Positions 9,651-17,096 of a DNA stretch of 64,000 nt are shown here, one piece after another. Below the pieces are notes generated by a model, which saw only the letters and a program-made list of their open reading frames with translations, was not told the origin of the DNA and searched no databases. Each line of letters starts with the position of its first letter. Within the stretch, counting starts at the first letter, position 1. The DNA is taken from contig NZ_CP080767.1 in the NCBI RefSeq assembly GCF_019602855.1, positions 868,001 to 932,000 of the forward strand. Reading direction: 5' to 3'. This stretch comes from Cupriavidus pinatubonensis. Lineage in GTDB: Bacteria; Pseudomonadota; Gammaproteobacteria; Burkholderiales; Burkholderiaceae. The position numbers and the translations under genes were made by a program.

Positions 9651-10310
9651 TCAGTCAAGGCTGCGCAGCACGGCACGCACCGGGCTTGCGTCGAGCCCGG
9701 TAAAGCGCAGCGGCAGCGCAATGAGTTCGTAGTCGCCTTCGGCGACGGTATCGAGCACCAGGCCTTCGAGAATGGCCAGCCCGTGGCGGCGCACGGCCTT
9801 GTGCGCGTCCATGGTCTTGGACTCCTGCGGGTCCAGCGACGGCGTGTCGATGCCGATCAGCTGCACGCCGTGCGCGGCAAGCAGTGCAATGGTTTCGGGG
9901 GCGACGGCGCAGAAACCGGTGTCCCATTGATCGAGCGGCGCGCGTTTGTACGTGCGCAGCAGCACGCGCGTCGGCAGGTCGTTCAGCGCATGTTCCACGT
10001 GATGTGGTGCGACGACGGGCGTGGCACCCACACAATGGATCACGCGGCAACGGCCAAGGTAAGGTTCCAGGCCCACTTCGCCGATCGGCGCCCCATCAGC
10101 GGCATAGTGCAGCGGCGCGTCGGCATGGGCGCCGGTATGCGGCGACAGCGTGATGCGGCCGACATTGACCGGGCAGTGCTCATCCATCTGCCAAGCGGTT
10201 TCCTGTTGGAACGGCGTGTCGCCGGGCCACACGGGCGTGGCGGGGGAAAGCGGAGGGCTGATGTCCCACAGCTTGCGGCTGTCGGCGGGCGTTGCGGGGC
10301 GGTTGGTCAT
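9651..10310 (-). CDS. kynB: kynurenine formamidase (cyclase family)
   Basis: Metal-dependent hydrolase that turns N-formylkynurenine into kynurenine. 219 residues. The [11 protein letters not shown] motif (58-68) is the metal-binding HxGxHxDxPxH signature of bacterial KynB, and DTPSLDP is another family mark. First gene of the leftward kyn operon. Together the three enzymes carry tryptophan to anthranilate, in the arrangement known from Ralstonia/Cupriavidus. The 155-base upstream region is shared with the divergent Lrp-type regulator. Confidence 0.97.
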   Translation of the reverse strand: MTNRPATPADSRKLWDISPPLSPATPVWPGDTPFQQETAWQMDEHCPVNVGRITLSPHTGAHADAPLHYAADGAPIGEVGLEPYLGRCRVIHCVGATPVVAPHHVEHALNDLPTRVLLRTYKRAPLDQWDTGFCAVAPETIALLAAHGVQLIGIDTPSLDPQESKTMDAHKAVRRHGLAILEGLVLDTVAEGDYELIALPLRFTGLDASPVRAVLRSLD

Positions 10311-10434
10311 GTCTGCACGGCTGCCGCAGGGGCGGCGCCGATGTCGTCCTCGATGACGGCATGATAGTCAAAAAAACCGGCAAGAGGCTTGCGAAATCCA
10401 CTGCTTAACGGCGGATATTTCGCATAAAATTCGA

Positions 10435-10467
10435 AAATCTACTAGATTTAAGCGTAAATATTCGAAT
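10435..10467. promoter_or_regulatory. AT-rich palindromes between kynB and kynR, candidate Lrp-type operators
   Basis: Within an AT-rich island in otherwise GC-rich DNA, AAATCTACTAGATTT (10435-10449) is a perfect 15-bp inverted repeat. ATTCGAAT (10460-10467) is a perfect 8-bp one that runs into the kynR ATG. A further TTCGAA lies at 10430-10435. Lrp/AsnC proteins bind 15-bp dyads of this kind and often repress themselves. KynR binding here is inferred. Confidence 0.6.
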
Positions 10468-10954
10468 GACTCTTGATCCTATTGATTTGCGCATCCTGGA
10501 GTGCCTCCAGGAGCACGGCCGCATCAGCAATCAGGACCTGGCCGATCGCGTGGCGCTGTCGCCGTCGGCGTGCCTGCGGCGCGTGCGGCTGCTGGAGGAA
10601 TCAGGCGTCATCGGCGGCTACCGCGCGTGGTTCGACGCCGAGCGGCTGGGGCTGGAACTGGAAGCGATCGTGCAGGTGTCGATGCGGCACGACGTGGAGG
10701 GCTGGCACGACACGTTTATCGCGGCCGTGCAGGCGTGGCCGGAGGTGCTGTCGGCTTACATCATCACTGGCGACAGCAACTACATCCTGCGCGTGCAGGC
10801 GCGCAATCTGAAGCACTACTCGGATTTCATCGTGAACCGGCTGTACCGTACACCGGGCGTGATGGATATCCGCTCCAACATCGTGCTGCAGCGGATCAAG
10901 ACGGATAGTTCGCCGCTGGCCGTGCTGAAGGCGGCCGATCCGGCAGGAACCTGA
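10466..10954 (+). CDS. kynR: Lrp/AsnC-family regulator of the kynurenine operon (KynR-like)
   Basis: 162 residues: N-terminal helix-turn-helix (DLRILECLQEHGRISNQDLADRVALS ... LRRVRLLEESGVI), then the RAM effector-binding domain (about 65-150, including VLSAYIITGDSNYILRV). Divergent from kynB, as for the kynurenine-responsive KynR of Pseudomonas, so control of kynBUA is the natural reading. No Shine-Dalgarno is visible, and a palindrome overlaps the ATG. The last 15 residues extend slightly past the usual family end. Confidence 0.85.
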   Translation: MTLDPIDLRILECLQEHGRISNQDLADRVALSPSACLRRVRLLEESGVIGGYRAWFDAERLGLELEAIVQVSMRHDVEGWHDTFIAAVQAWPEVLSAYIITGDSNYILRVQARNLKHYSDFIVNRLYRTPGVMDIRSNIVLQRIKTDSSPLAVLKAADPAGT

Positions 10955-10980
10955 AGATGGGGCGGGGAGGCGGGCGGCGG

Positions 10981-11565
10981 TCAGCCTTCCAGCGGCGTCG
11001 TGGTCGAGAAGATGCCGTTTTGGAAAATCAGCGGCGGCTCGTGGCTTTCGAGCACACCGCAGCGTTCGACTTCGCCGACGAAAATCACATGGTCGCCTTC
11101 GTCATAGCGGCTGCGGTTGTGGCACTCGAACCAGGCCAGGGCATTTTTCAGGACCGGCAAGCCGTTCTCGGACAGCCGGTAGTCCACGCCGGCGAAACGG
11201 TCGCCCTTGAGCGTCGCAAAGCGCTTGCATAAGTCCAGTTGCGACGCCGACAGCACGTTGACGATGTAATGCGAACCGTCGCGAAACATTGGCAGGCTGT
11301 TGGCGCGCATCGCCATGCTCCATAGCACCAGGGGTGGGTCCAGCGATACGGAGTTGAAAGAACTGGCGGTCATGCCGATGAACGGCGGCGCCCCGGCCGC
11401 GACGGCCGCTGCGCTGGTGCGCGTGGTGATGATCGTCACGCCAGTCGCGAATTGCGACAGCGTGCGGCGAAAATGCAGTGCATCGAAATCCGGAGATGCG
11501 GCCTGGCCGAGGTCCCGCGGCGGGATTTCAGGCATGCCCATCGCAAGGGCTCCACTGGCGGTCAT
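10981..11565 (-). CDS. flavin reductase-domain protein
   Basis: 194 residues of the HpaC/flavin reductase-like fold (FRRTLSQFATGVTIITT, GMTASSFNSVSLDPPLVLWSM, FAGVDYR, GDHVIFVGEVERC). Such proteins supply reduced FMN/FAD to a partner monooxygenase or act alone. No oxygenase gene is adjacent, so the partner is unknown. Convergent with kynR with a 26-base gap that holds no clear terminator. An alternative ATG at 11541 would shorten the N-terminus by eight residues. Confidence 0.85.
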   Translation of the reverse strand: MTASGALAMGMPEIPPRDLGQAASPDFDALHFRRTLSQFATGVTIITTRTSAAAVAAGAPPFIGMTASSFNSVSLDPPLVLWSMAMRANSLPMFRDGSHYIVNVLSASQLDLCKRFATLKGDRFAGVDYRLSENGLPVLKNALAWFECHNRSRYDEGDHVIFVGEVERCGVLESHEPPLIFQNGIFSTTTPLEG

Positions 11566-11850
11566 GATGATTCATAGTTGGGGGTCGCGGCGACAGGGAC
11601 AAGATCTGGCGATGCGCGCAGCGGCGTCAGTCTGGCAGCTAACACTTCTGCGCAACGGTGTCGCGCCATGCAACGATGTGCCCTAACCGCAACGGATTCT
11701 TGAGAATTGTATCGGGTTTGGAAGGCCCCTGCGCCGGAGAGGCCGCAATGCTGACCGCGCTTGGGGATAACCCGCCGGCAGATTGCCTTATCTGCGCTTA
11801 TGCTTAGGAACGGTACATCGACACAACGCGTGAACCCCGGGAGCGGCGAC
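11566..11850. other. divergent intergenic region, flavin reductase / msrA
   Basis: 285 bases between two divergent starts. I see no gene. It holds a GGAG ribosome site for msrA (11840-11843) and an imperfect CAGAT...ATCTG inverted repeat near 11780. It must contain both promoters, but I cannot assign boxes with confidence. Confidence 0.4.
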
Positions 11851-12393
11851 ATGGAACATGGACTCGATACGGCGACCCTCGGCGGAGGATGTTTCTGGTG
11901 CCTGGAGGCGGTGTACCAGCAGGTCAATGGCGTGCGTGCCGTGGAATCGGGCTACACCGGCGGGCATGTGAGCCATCCCAGCTACCAGCAGGTTTCCGAA
12001 GGCGATACGGGCCATGCCGAAGTCATCCGCGTGACGTTCGATCCGGCGGTCATCAACTATCGCGAGATCATCGAGATTTTCTTTGCGATCCATGATCCGA
12101 CCACGCTGAACCGGCAGGGGAACGACGTTGGCCCGCAATATCGCTCGATCATCTTCACGCACTCCGAAGCGCAGCGCGCCGTGGCGGAGTACGTCATGCG
12201 CGAACTGGTCGCCAACAAGGTCTTCGACGCACCCATCGTCACGCAGATCGAGCCGGAGCAGCCGTACTGGCGTGCCGAGGCGAGCCACCAGAACTACTTC
12301 CAGGAGCATCCGAGCCAGGGATACTGCGCGTTCGTCATCTCGCCCAAGGTCGCCAAGTTCCGCGAGAGGTTTGCCAGCAAGCTGCGCCGGTAG
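11851..12393 (+). CDS. msrA: peptide-methionine (S)-S-oxide reductase
   Basis: Repairs S-form methionine sulfoxide in proteins using a catalytic cysteine. 180 residues from the ATG at 11851, which has GGAG 7 bases upstream. GGGCFWCLE (11-19) gives the nucleophile Cys14. GYTGGHVSHPSYQQVSEGDTGHAEV and FAIHDPTTLNRQGNDVGPQYRS are family signatures. Single gene; its 3' end faces the DUF72 gene 18 bases away. Confidence 0.97.
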   Translation: MEHGLDTATLGGGCFWCLEAVYQQVNGVRAVESGYTGGHVSHPSYQQVSEGDTGHAEVIRVTFDPAVINYREIIEIFFAIHDPTTLNRQGNDVGPQYRSIIFTHSEAQRAVAEYVMRELVANKVFDAPIVTQIEPEQPYWRAEASHQNYFQEHPSQGYCAFVISPKVAKFRERFASKLRR

Positions 12394-12411
12394 CGGCGCG
12401 GCACCGTGCCA

Positions 12412-13479
12412 TTACAGGCGCGCGGCGATGGCCTCGGCCAGCCGTATGCACGTGAGCGGCGCGGAGCCTTCGGCCTTGTTGCTGATGATGACAGTCGCGC
12501 TCTGCCCCGCGTTCAACGTGCGTACGACAAGATCGGCGATGGCATCGCGCGTTTCGGGGTCTTCGTCGACGAGGCGGTTGAACGGCGCATAGATCGATTC
12601 GGCCACCTCGTAGGGCCGTCCGGCGTGCAGCATCCAGCGCAATACGAGCGGGCCCGGCGCTTCGGCGTCCATCAGGGCCTGGGCTGAAGCCTGCCGATGC
12701 ACCGGCGGCAGCCGGTCACGCGCCGACAGGCAGAAGCGCACGCCGTAACGGCGCAGCAGCTTGATATAGCGCGGTGTCAGCAGTACCGGGTCGCGCATTT
12801 CCACGGCATAACAGGCATGCGGCGTGATGGACGGATCGAGCGGCGGCAGCGCGGACAGGAATCCGTCAAGCCGATCGAGAAAAGCCGCGGCATCGTTCGC
12901 CAGGCTGCCCAGCGGGGAAAGTTGGAACAGCAGCGGTCCGCATTTGGCACCGAGTCCGCTGGTGGCCGGCGTGATGAAATCGCGGATCGCGATCTCCGCA
13001 TCGAGAAAGGCCGCATTGGCCAGCCGCCCGACGCCGTCCGAGCCGCGCAGCCACGCATCGCAGACGCTGGCCGGCGCCTTCACCAGAAAGCGGAACTGTT
13101 CCGGCACCTGCGCTGCATAAGACAGGTAGTCCGCGAGCGGAATCGGGCCGTAGAAGCCGCGGTCGATGCCGGCGGCACGCAGTAACGGATGTCGCGAATA
13201 CGCGGCGAGGCCCTTGCGCGAAAGCAGGTTGTCGCTGTACTCGCCGTCATAGACCAGGCCATTCCAGCCGTTGTACGACCACGACGACGTGCCGAGATAG
13301 AGATTTGGCGGCAGCCGCCTGGCGAGCGCGTCAATGGCGGGATCCGGGCGGGCCGGCAGGACGGATTTGCCGCGGGAAGCTTTGTCTGGGCTCGGCGCGC
13401 CACCGCCGGCGACGCACGCTTGTGGCGGCGAGGCTGGCGGAAGCAGCTCGCCGAACAGGTCTTCAGTCAATCCAGTCAA
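12412..13479 (-). CDS. DUF72 family protein, translationally coupled to cfa
   Basis: About 355 residues. The DUF72 (TIM-barrel-like, YecE) core begins near PNLYLGTSSWSYNGWNGLVYDGE. It continues with FGYYG-type GIDRGFYGPIPLADYLSYAAQVPEQFRFLVKAP, YAVEMRDPVLL and LVLRWML. The biochemical role of the family is unknown. No ATG fits. The frame extends upstream into cfa, but the TTG at 13479 overlaps the cfa TGA by two bases (ATTGA), so coupled initiation there is my choice; a second TTG lies at 13470. A longer frame starting inside cfa is less likely. Confidence in the start is low. Confidence 0.78.
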   Translation of the reverse strand: MTGLTEDLFGELLPPASPPQACVAGGGAPSPDKASRGKSVLPARPDPAIDALARRLPPNLYLGTSSWSYNGWNGLVYDGEYSDNLLSRKGLAAYSRHPLLRAAGIDRGFYGPIPLADYLSYAAQVPEQFRFLVKAPASVCDAWLRGSDGVGRLANAAFLDAEIAIRDFITPATSGLGAKCGPLLFQLSPLGSLANDAAAFLDRLDGFLSALPPLDPSITPHACYAVEMRDPVLLTPRYIKLLRRYGVRFCLSARDRLPPVHRQASAQALMDAEAPGPLVLRWMLHAGRPYEVAESIYAPFNRLVDEDPETRDAIADLVVRTLNAGQSATVIISNKAEGSAPLTCIRLAEAIAARL

Positions 13480-14711
13480 TCGTTCTGGCCAATCGGGTGG
13501 TCGTAGATATAGCGGCGCGACCAGGGTATCGCGGACGACGACCTGCCCGCCTTGTGGCACACGACCTGGTAGATCGACATCTGGTCCGTATCGAAGGCGT
13601 GTGCGCACCCGGCAAGATAGACGCGCCAGATACGGTACTTCTTCTCGCCAACCATGTCGCGGATCGCGCTGGCGTGCGCCTCGAAGTTCTCCGCCCAGTG
13701 CCGCAGCGTCTGCGCATAATGGCGGCGCAGCAGCTCCACGTCAAACGCTTCCAATCCGCCTTCCTGCATGGTCTTCAACACCAGGCCGATGTGCGGCAGC
13801 TCGCCCTGCGGAAAAACGTAGCGATCCATGAACTGGGAACCGTCCATCGGCGCATCGCTGGGGTCCGGCACCGTGATGCCATGGTTCATGGCGACGCCAT
13901 TGTCGGCCAGCAATTCACGCATGCGGCCGAAATAGCCGGCCAGGTTCTTCTTGCCCACGTGCTCGAACATGCCGACGCTGGTGATGCGGTCGAAGGTGCC
14001 TGCGATGTCGCGGTAATCCTGCAGGCGGATTTCGATGCGGTCCGACAGGCCGGCGGCGCGGACGCGCTCGGTGGCCAGGTCGAACTGGTTCTGCGACAGC
14101 GTGATGCCAACGCAGCGAGCGCCGAACTTCTGCGCGGCGCGCATCACCAGAGCGCCCCAGCCGCAACCGATGTCGAGCAGCGTCTGGTCCGGCTGCAGCC
14201 GGATCTTGGTCAGGATGTGATCGATCTTCTTGCGCTGCGCGGTGGCCAGGTCTTCATCGCCGTTTTCGAAGTAGGCGCAGGAATAGACCATCTTCGGGTC
14301 CAGCCACTGGGTGTAGAACGCATTGGACACGTCATAGTGGTACTGGATCGCGTTCTTGTCTTCCTGCTTGGTATGCGTGAAATGATGGGCAACCCGGGCC
14401 AGCGCACCGCCCGCGCGCCGCTTGGCCGCCGCCGAAAAACGGTAACCCACGTCGATGATGTCCGTGAGCTTGCCGTCGAGGTCGATCTTTTCCTGGACAT
14501 AGGCTTCGCCGAGATTGTCCAGGCTTGGGGTAAGAAGCAGCGGCAGCGCGCCGGCTTCGCGTACGGTCAGGGTCACGTTCGGCTTGTCGAAACTGCCCAG
14601 CGGGTACTCGCTGCCGTTCCACAGGCGTAGCTTGACGGGCAGGTTGGCATGCTCGCGCAGGTCGGCGATCCAGCTGTCCAGTTGCTTGTCGAGGGCTTGC
14701 TTGAAGAACAT
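13476..14711 (-). CDS. cfa: cyclopropane-fatty-acyl-phospholipid synthase
   Basis: Adds a methylene bridge from S-adenosylmethionine across double bonds of membrane phospholipid acyl chains. 411 residues from the ATG at 14711, preceded by a strong AGGAGG. The N-terminal lipid-binding part is followed by the methyltransferase domain with LLDIGCGWGALV (178-189), HYDVSNAFY, MVYSCAYFENGDEDL and EHVGKKNL. Ends with a stop overlapping the start of the DUF72 gene, so the two form an operon. Confidence 0.96.
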   Translation of the reverse strand: MFFKQALDKQLDSWIADLREHANLPVKLRLWNGSEYPLGSFDKPNVTLTVREAGALPLLLTPSLDNLGEAYVQEKIDLDGKLTDIIDVGYRFSAAAKRRAGGALARVAHHFTHTKQEDKNAIQYHYDVSNAFYTQWLDPKMVYSCAYFENGDEDLATAQRKKIDHILTKIRLQPDQTLLDIGCGWGALVMRAAQKFGARCVGITLSQNQFDLATERVRAAGLSDRIEIRLQDYRDIAGTFDRITSVGMFEHVGKKNLAGYFGRMRELLADNGVAMNHGITVPDPSDAPMDGSQFMDRYVFPQGELPHIGLVLKTMQEGGLEAFDVELLRRHYAQTLRHWAENFEAHASAIRDMVGEKKYRIWRVYLAGCAHAFDTDQMSIYQVVCHKAGRSSSAIPWSRRYIYDHPIGQND

Positions 14712-14916
14712 GCGCGTTACCTCCTGTCGTTGCGGCACACGTGACGAACGAAGGCGCCAGGCGGAGACAGCAGGGCAGTGACAGCCGGGCGCAGCCCGGT
14801 CGCGATGGGACGCATTCAGCGACCCGCGGGGATTTTCGCCCGCGGTGTCTCGTCACGTCCTCAAAGCGACGCTTATCCCACTTTAGGACAATTCCCCGGC
14901 TTGTGCTGCGCAGCGA

Positions 14917-15555
14917 TCAAGGCGACAGCCGCACGATCTTCCAGCTACCGTCGGCTTCGACGCGGTACGCAATGCGGTCATGCAGCCGCGATGGCCGCCC
15001 TTGCCAGAATTCGAGCGCGGTCGGCACGAGCCGATAGCCGCCCCAGTGCGCAGGCCGTGGCGGGTTCTCGCCGAACTTCGCACGGTATTCGGATTCGCGC
15101 TGCTCGAGCACATCGCGGCCCGGCACTTCCCTGCTCTGCTCCGAAGCCCAGGCGCCCAGGCGTGAGCCGAGCGGGCGCGACGCGTAGTAAGCATCGCTCT
15201 CGTCGTCGGCAACTTTTTCAACGCGGCCTTCCACACGCACCTGGCGCTCGAGTTGCACCCAGTGGAACAGCAGCGCGGCGCGCGGGTTGGCGGCCATGTC
15301 CAGTCCCTTGCGGCTTTCGTAGTTGGTAAAGAAAGTGAAGCCTTTCTCGTCCATGCCTTTGAGAAGCACGATGCGTGCCGACGGCTGGCCGTCGGCGCCG
15401 ACGGTAGCCAGCGTCATCGCATTGGGCTCGGGCAGCTTGGCGGTCACGGCCTCGTCGAACCAGCGCTTGAACTGGGCGATGGGGTCGCCTGCCACGTCCG
15501 ATTCGTTGAGGGAGCCCAGGACATAGGTACGGCGGAGGTCAGCGAGTTGGGTCAT
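14917..15555 (-). CDS. pdxH: pyridoxine/pyridoxamine 5'-phosphate oxidase
   Basis: FMN enzyme that forms pyridoxal 5'-phosphate in the final step of vitamin B6 synthesis and salvage. 212 residues, the family length. Landmarks: [49 protein letters not shown]-type [18 protein letters not shown], and the C-terminal LHDRIAYR ... WKIVRLSP. The gap to cfa downstream is 205 bases, so the two are probably separate transcription units. Confidence 0.97.
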   Translation of the reverse strand: MTQLADLRRTYVLGSLNESDVAGDPIAQFKRWFDEAVTAKLPEPNAMTLATVGADGQPSARIVLLKGMDEKGFTFFTNYESRKGLDMAANPRAALLFHWVQLERQVRVEGRVEKVADDESDAYYASRPLGSRLGAWASEQSREVPGRDVLEQRESEYRAKFGENPPRPAHWGGYRLVPTALEFWQGRPSRLHDRIAYRVEADGSWKIVRLSP

Positions 15556-15639
15556 GTCGCAATCGATTGGAATCTGCCGGAAATCCGGCTGATTTGAGTA
15601 TAGCGAATGCGTTGCAAGCCGCTTTTGTGCGCCGGCAAA

Positions 15640-16845
15640 TCAATGCGAGGGTGGAGACAATTCCTTAGCCGCGACGCGAGACTGGCGTCGGGAATAGAGG
15701 CCCGCCATACCCATGGCACCCGCCATCGACAGGAAGATAGGCAGCATGCCCAATGCTGTCCCGACCACGCCAAACGTGAGTGGCCACACCACCTGGCTGG
15801 TATTGAGCACCGCCGAACGCAGTCCCAGCGCCTCGCCGGCGCGACCGCTGGGCGAGGCGGTGTGCAGGATATTCATGACATTGGGCTGGGCGCTGCCGAG
15901 CGCGAGACCCAGAACGAAGGCCAGGCCGCACATCATCCAGAAATGCGTGACGAACGGGTAGATCAGGTAGGCCGACGCGCCCACCATCAGTGCGACTCGG
16001 ATGATCTTCCACTCCGACAGCCGCCGCGATACCAGCGGCATGGCCACGCGGATCGCGAACGTGGCGATCGCGAATGCGCCCAGCACCCAGCCGATCGACG
16101 AGGGCGACAGGCCGATGCGCGAGCCATGAATCGGGATCAGGAACGCATGCAGGTCCCACGCGGCCGACAGCACCGCGCTTGCAACGAAGACCGCACGCAG
16201 CTCCGGATACTGGAGCAGGTCCAGCGTGGAGCGCCGGCTGCCGTCTTCAATGGCGATGCGCCCGGCATTGCCGCCTTGTGCCGGCAGGCGCGGACGCACC
16301 CATTGCAGCCCGGCCTGGCCGACCAGGGCGACCGCTACCAGTACCAGGAAGGCTGGCCGGAAACCCGCATGTTCGATCACATAGCCCATCACCACCGGGC
16401 CAAGCGTGCCGGATACCGACAGCCCGAGCGCGTGCAGCGTGTAGTTGCGCAGCCGGGTGTCATTGGTGGAAACCTGTCCGATCAGCAGTTGCATGGCAAC
16501 CTGGACCAGCATGAATCCGACGCCGATCAGCGCGCAAGAAAAATACAGTGCGGCAATCTCGTGCCACACGGCGGGCAGCAGCGTGCCGGCCACGACCATG
16601 AGGGAACCCGCAGTCATCGGCTTGCGCGGACCGATCTCGTCGATGCGCTTGCCGGCGCGAATCGCGAGCAGCATCGGCAGCAGCGCGTACAGCGACATGA
16701 GCAAGCCCAGCGTGAGCGTCGACGCCTTCAGGGAAATGGCAAACAGGGACACCACCACGCGGCTGGCATTGAACGCCACGTGATTGCACACCGTCAGCGC
16801 GATCAGCCAGCTGATCGGCGGGACGGCGGCATGGGGCAGCGTCAT
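15640..16845 (-). CDS. MFS transporter
   Basis: About 401 residues with roughly twelve hydrophobic segments. The inter-helix loop between TM2 and TM3 has RAGKRIDEIGPRKPM, the MFS A-like motif (GxxxDxxGxR). No substrate can be assigned. The ATG at 16845 is the first methionine close to TM1; its ribosome site is weak. A terminator upstream (16894-16923) separates it from the AsmA gene, so it has its own promoter. Confidence 0.85.
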   Translation of the reverse strand: MTLPHAAVPPISWLIALTVCNHVAFNASRVVVSLFAISLKASTLTLGLLMSLYALLPMLLAIRAGKRIDEIGPRKPMTAGSLMVVAGTLLPAVWHEIAALYFSCALIGVGFMLVQVAMQLLIGQVSTNDTRLRNYTLHALGLSVSGTLGPVVMGYVIEHAGFRPAFLVLVAVALVGQAGLQWVRPRLPAQGGNAGRIAIEDGSRRSTLDLLQYPELRAVFVASAVLSAAWDLHAFLIPIHGSRIGLSPSSIGWVLGAFAIATFAIRVAMPLVSRRLSEWKIIRVALMVGASAYLIYPFVTHFWMMCGLAFVLGLALGSAQPNVMNILHTASPSGRAGEALGLRSAVLNTSQVVWPLTFGVVGTALGMLPIFLSMAGAMGMAGLYSRRQSRVAAKELSPPSH

Positions 16846-16893
16846 GGGGGGGCGGACGGCGAATTCGGTTTTTGTTGCCGCAGTACGACGGAC

Positions 16894-16923
16894 AACAAAA
16901 AAACAAGGGCGGCCATGGGCCGC
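16894..16923 (-). terminator. rho-independent terminator after the AsmA gene
   Basis: On the - strand: GCGGCC, loop CAT, GGCCGC, then CCTTG and seven T residues. It lies 170 bases beyond the AsmA stop and 49 bases before the MFS start. Confidence 0.75.
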
Positions 16924-17096
16924 ACCTTCGGAAGGGCGCCGTCGCCGGCACCCGGAGTGTGCCATTTGTTTGATACATCTTGTAAATGGCCATTTAATTA
17001 TGCGCCGGGCCTGGGCACAGCACAACGTTCAAAGACGTTGAGCGGTCAATTTATGCACAAGTGTTGTGAATTTGCAGCGGCGGTTTGGCGGGAAGA

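Noticed and set aside
13480..13608. Upstream extension of the DUF72 gene into cfa
   Set aside because: It would overlap the conserved C-terminus of cfa by over 100 bases; coupled start at 13479 is simpler.
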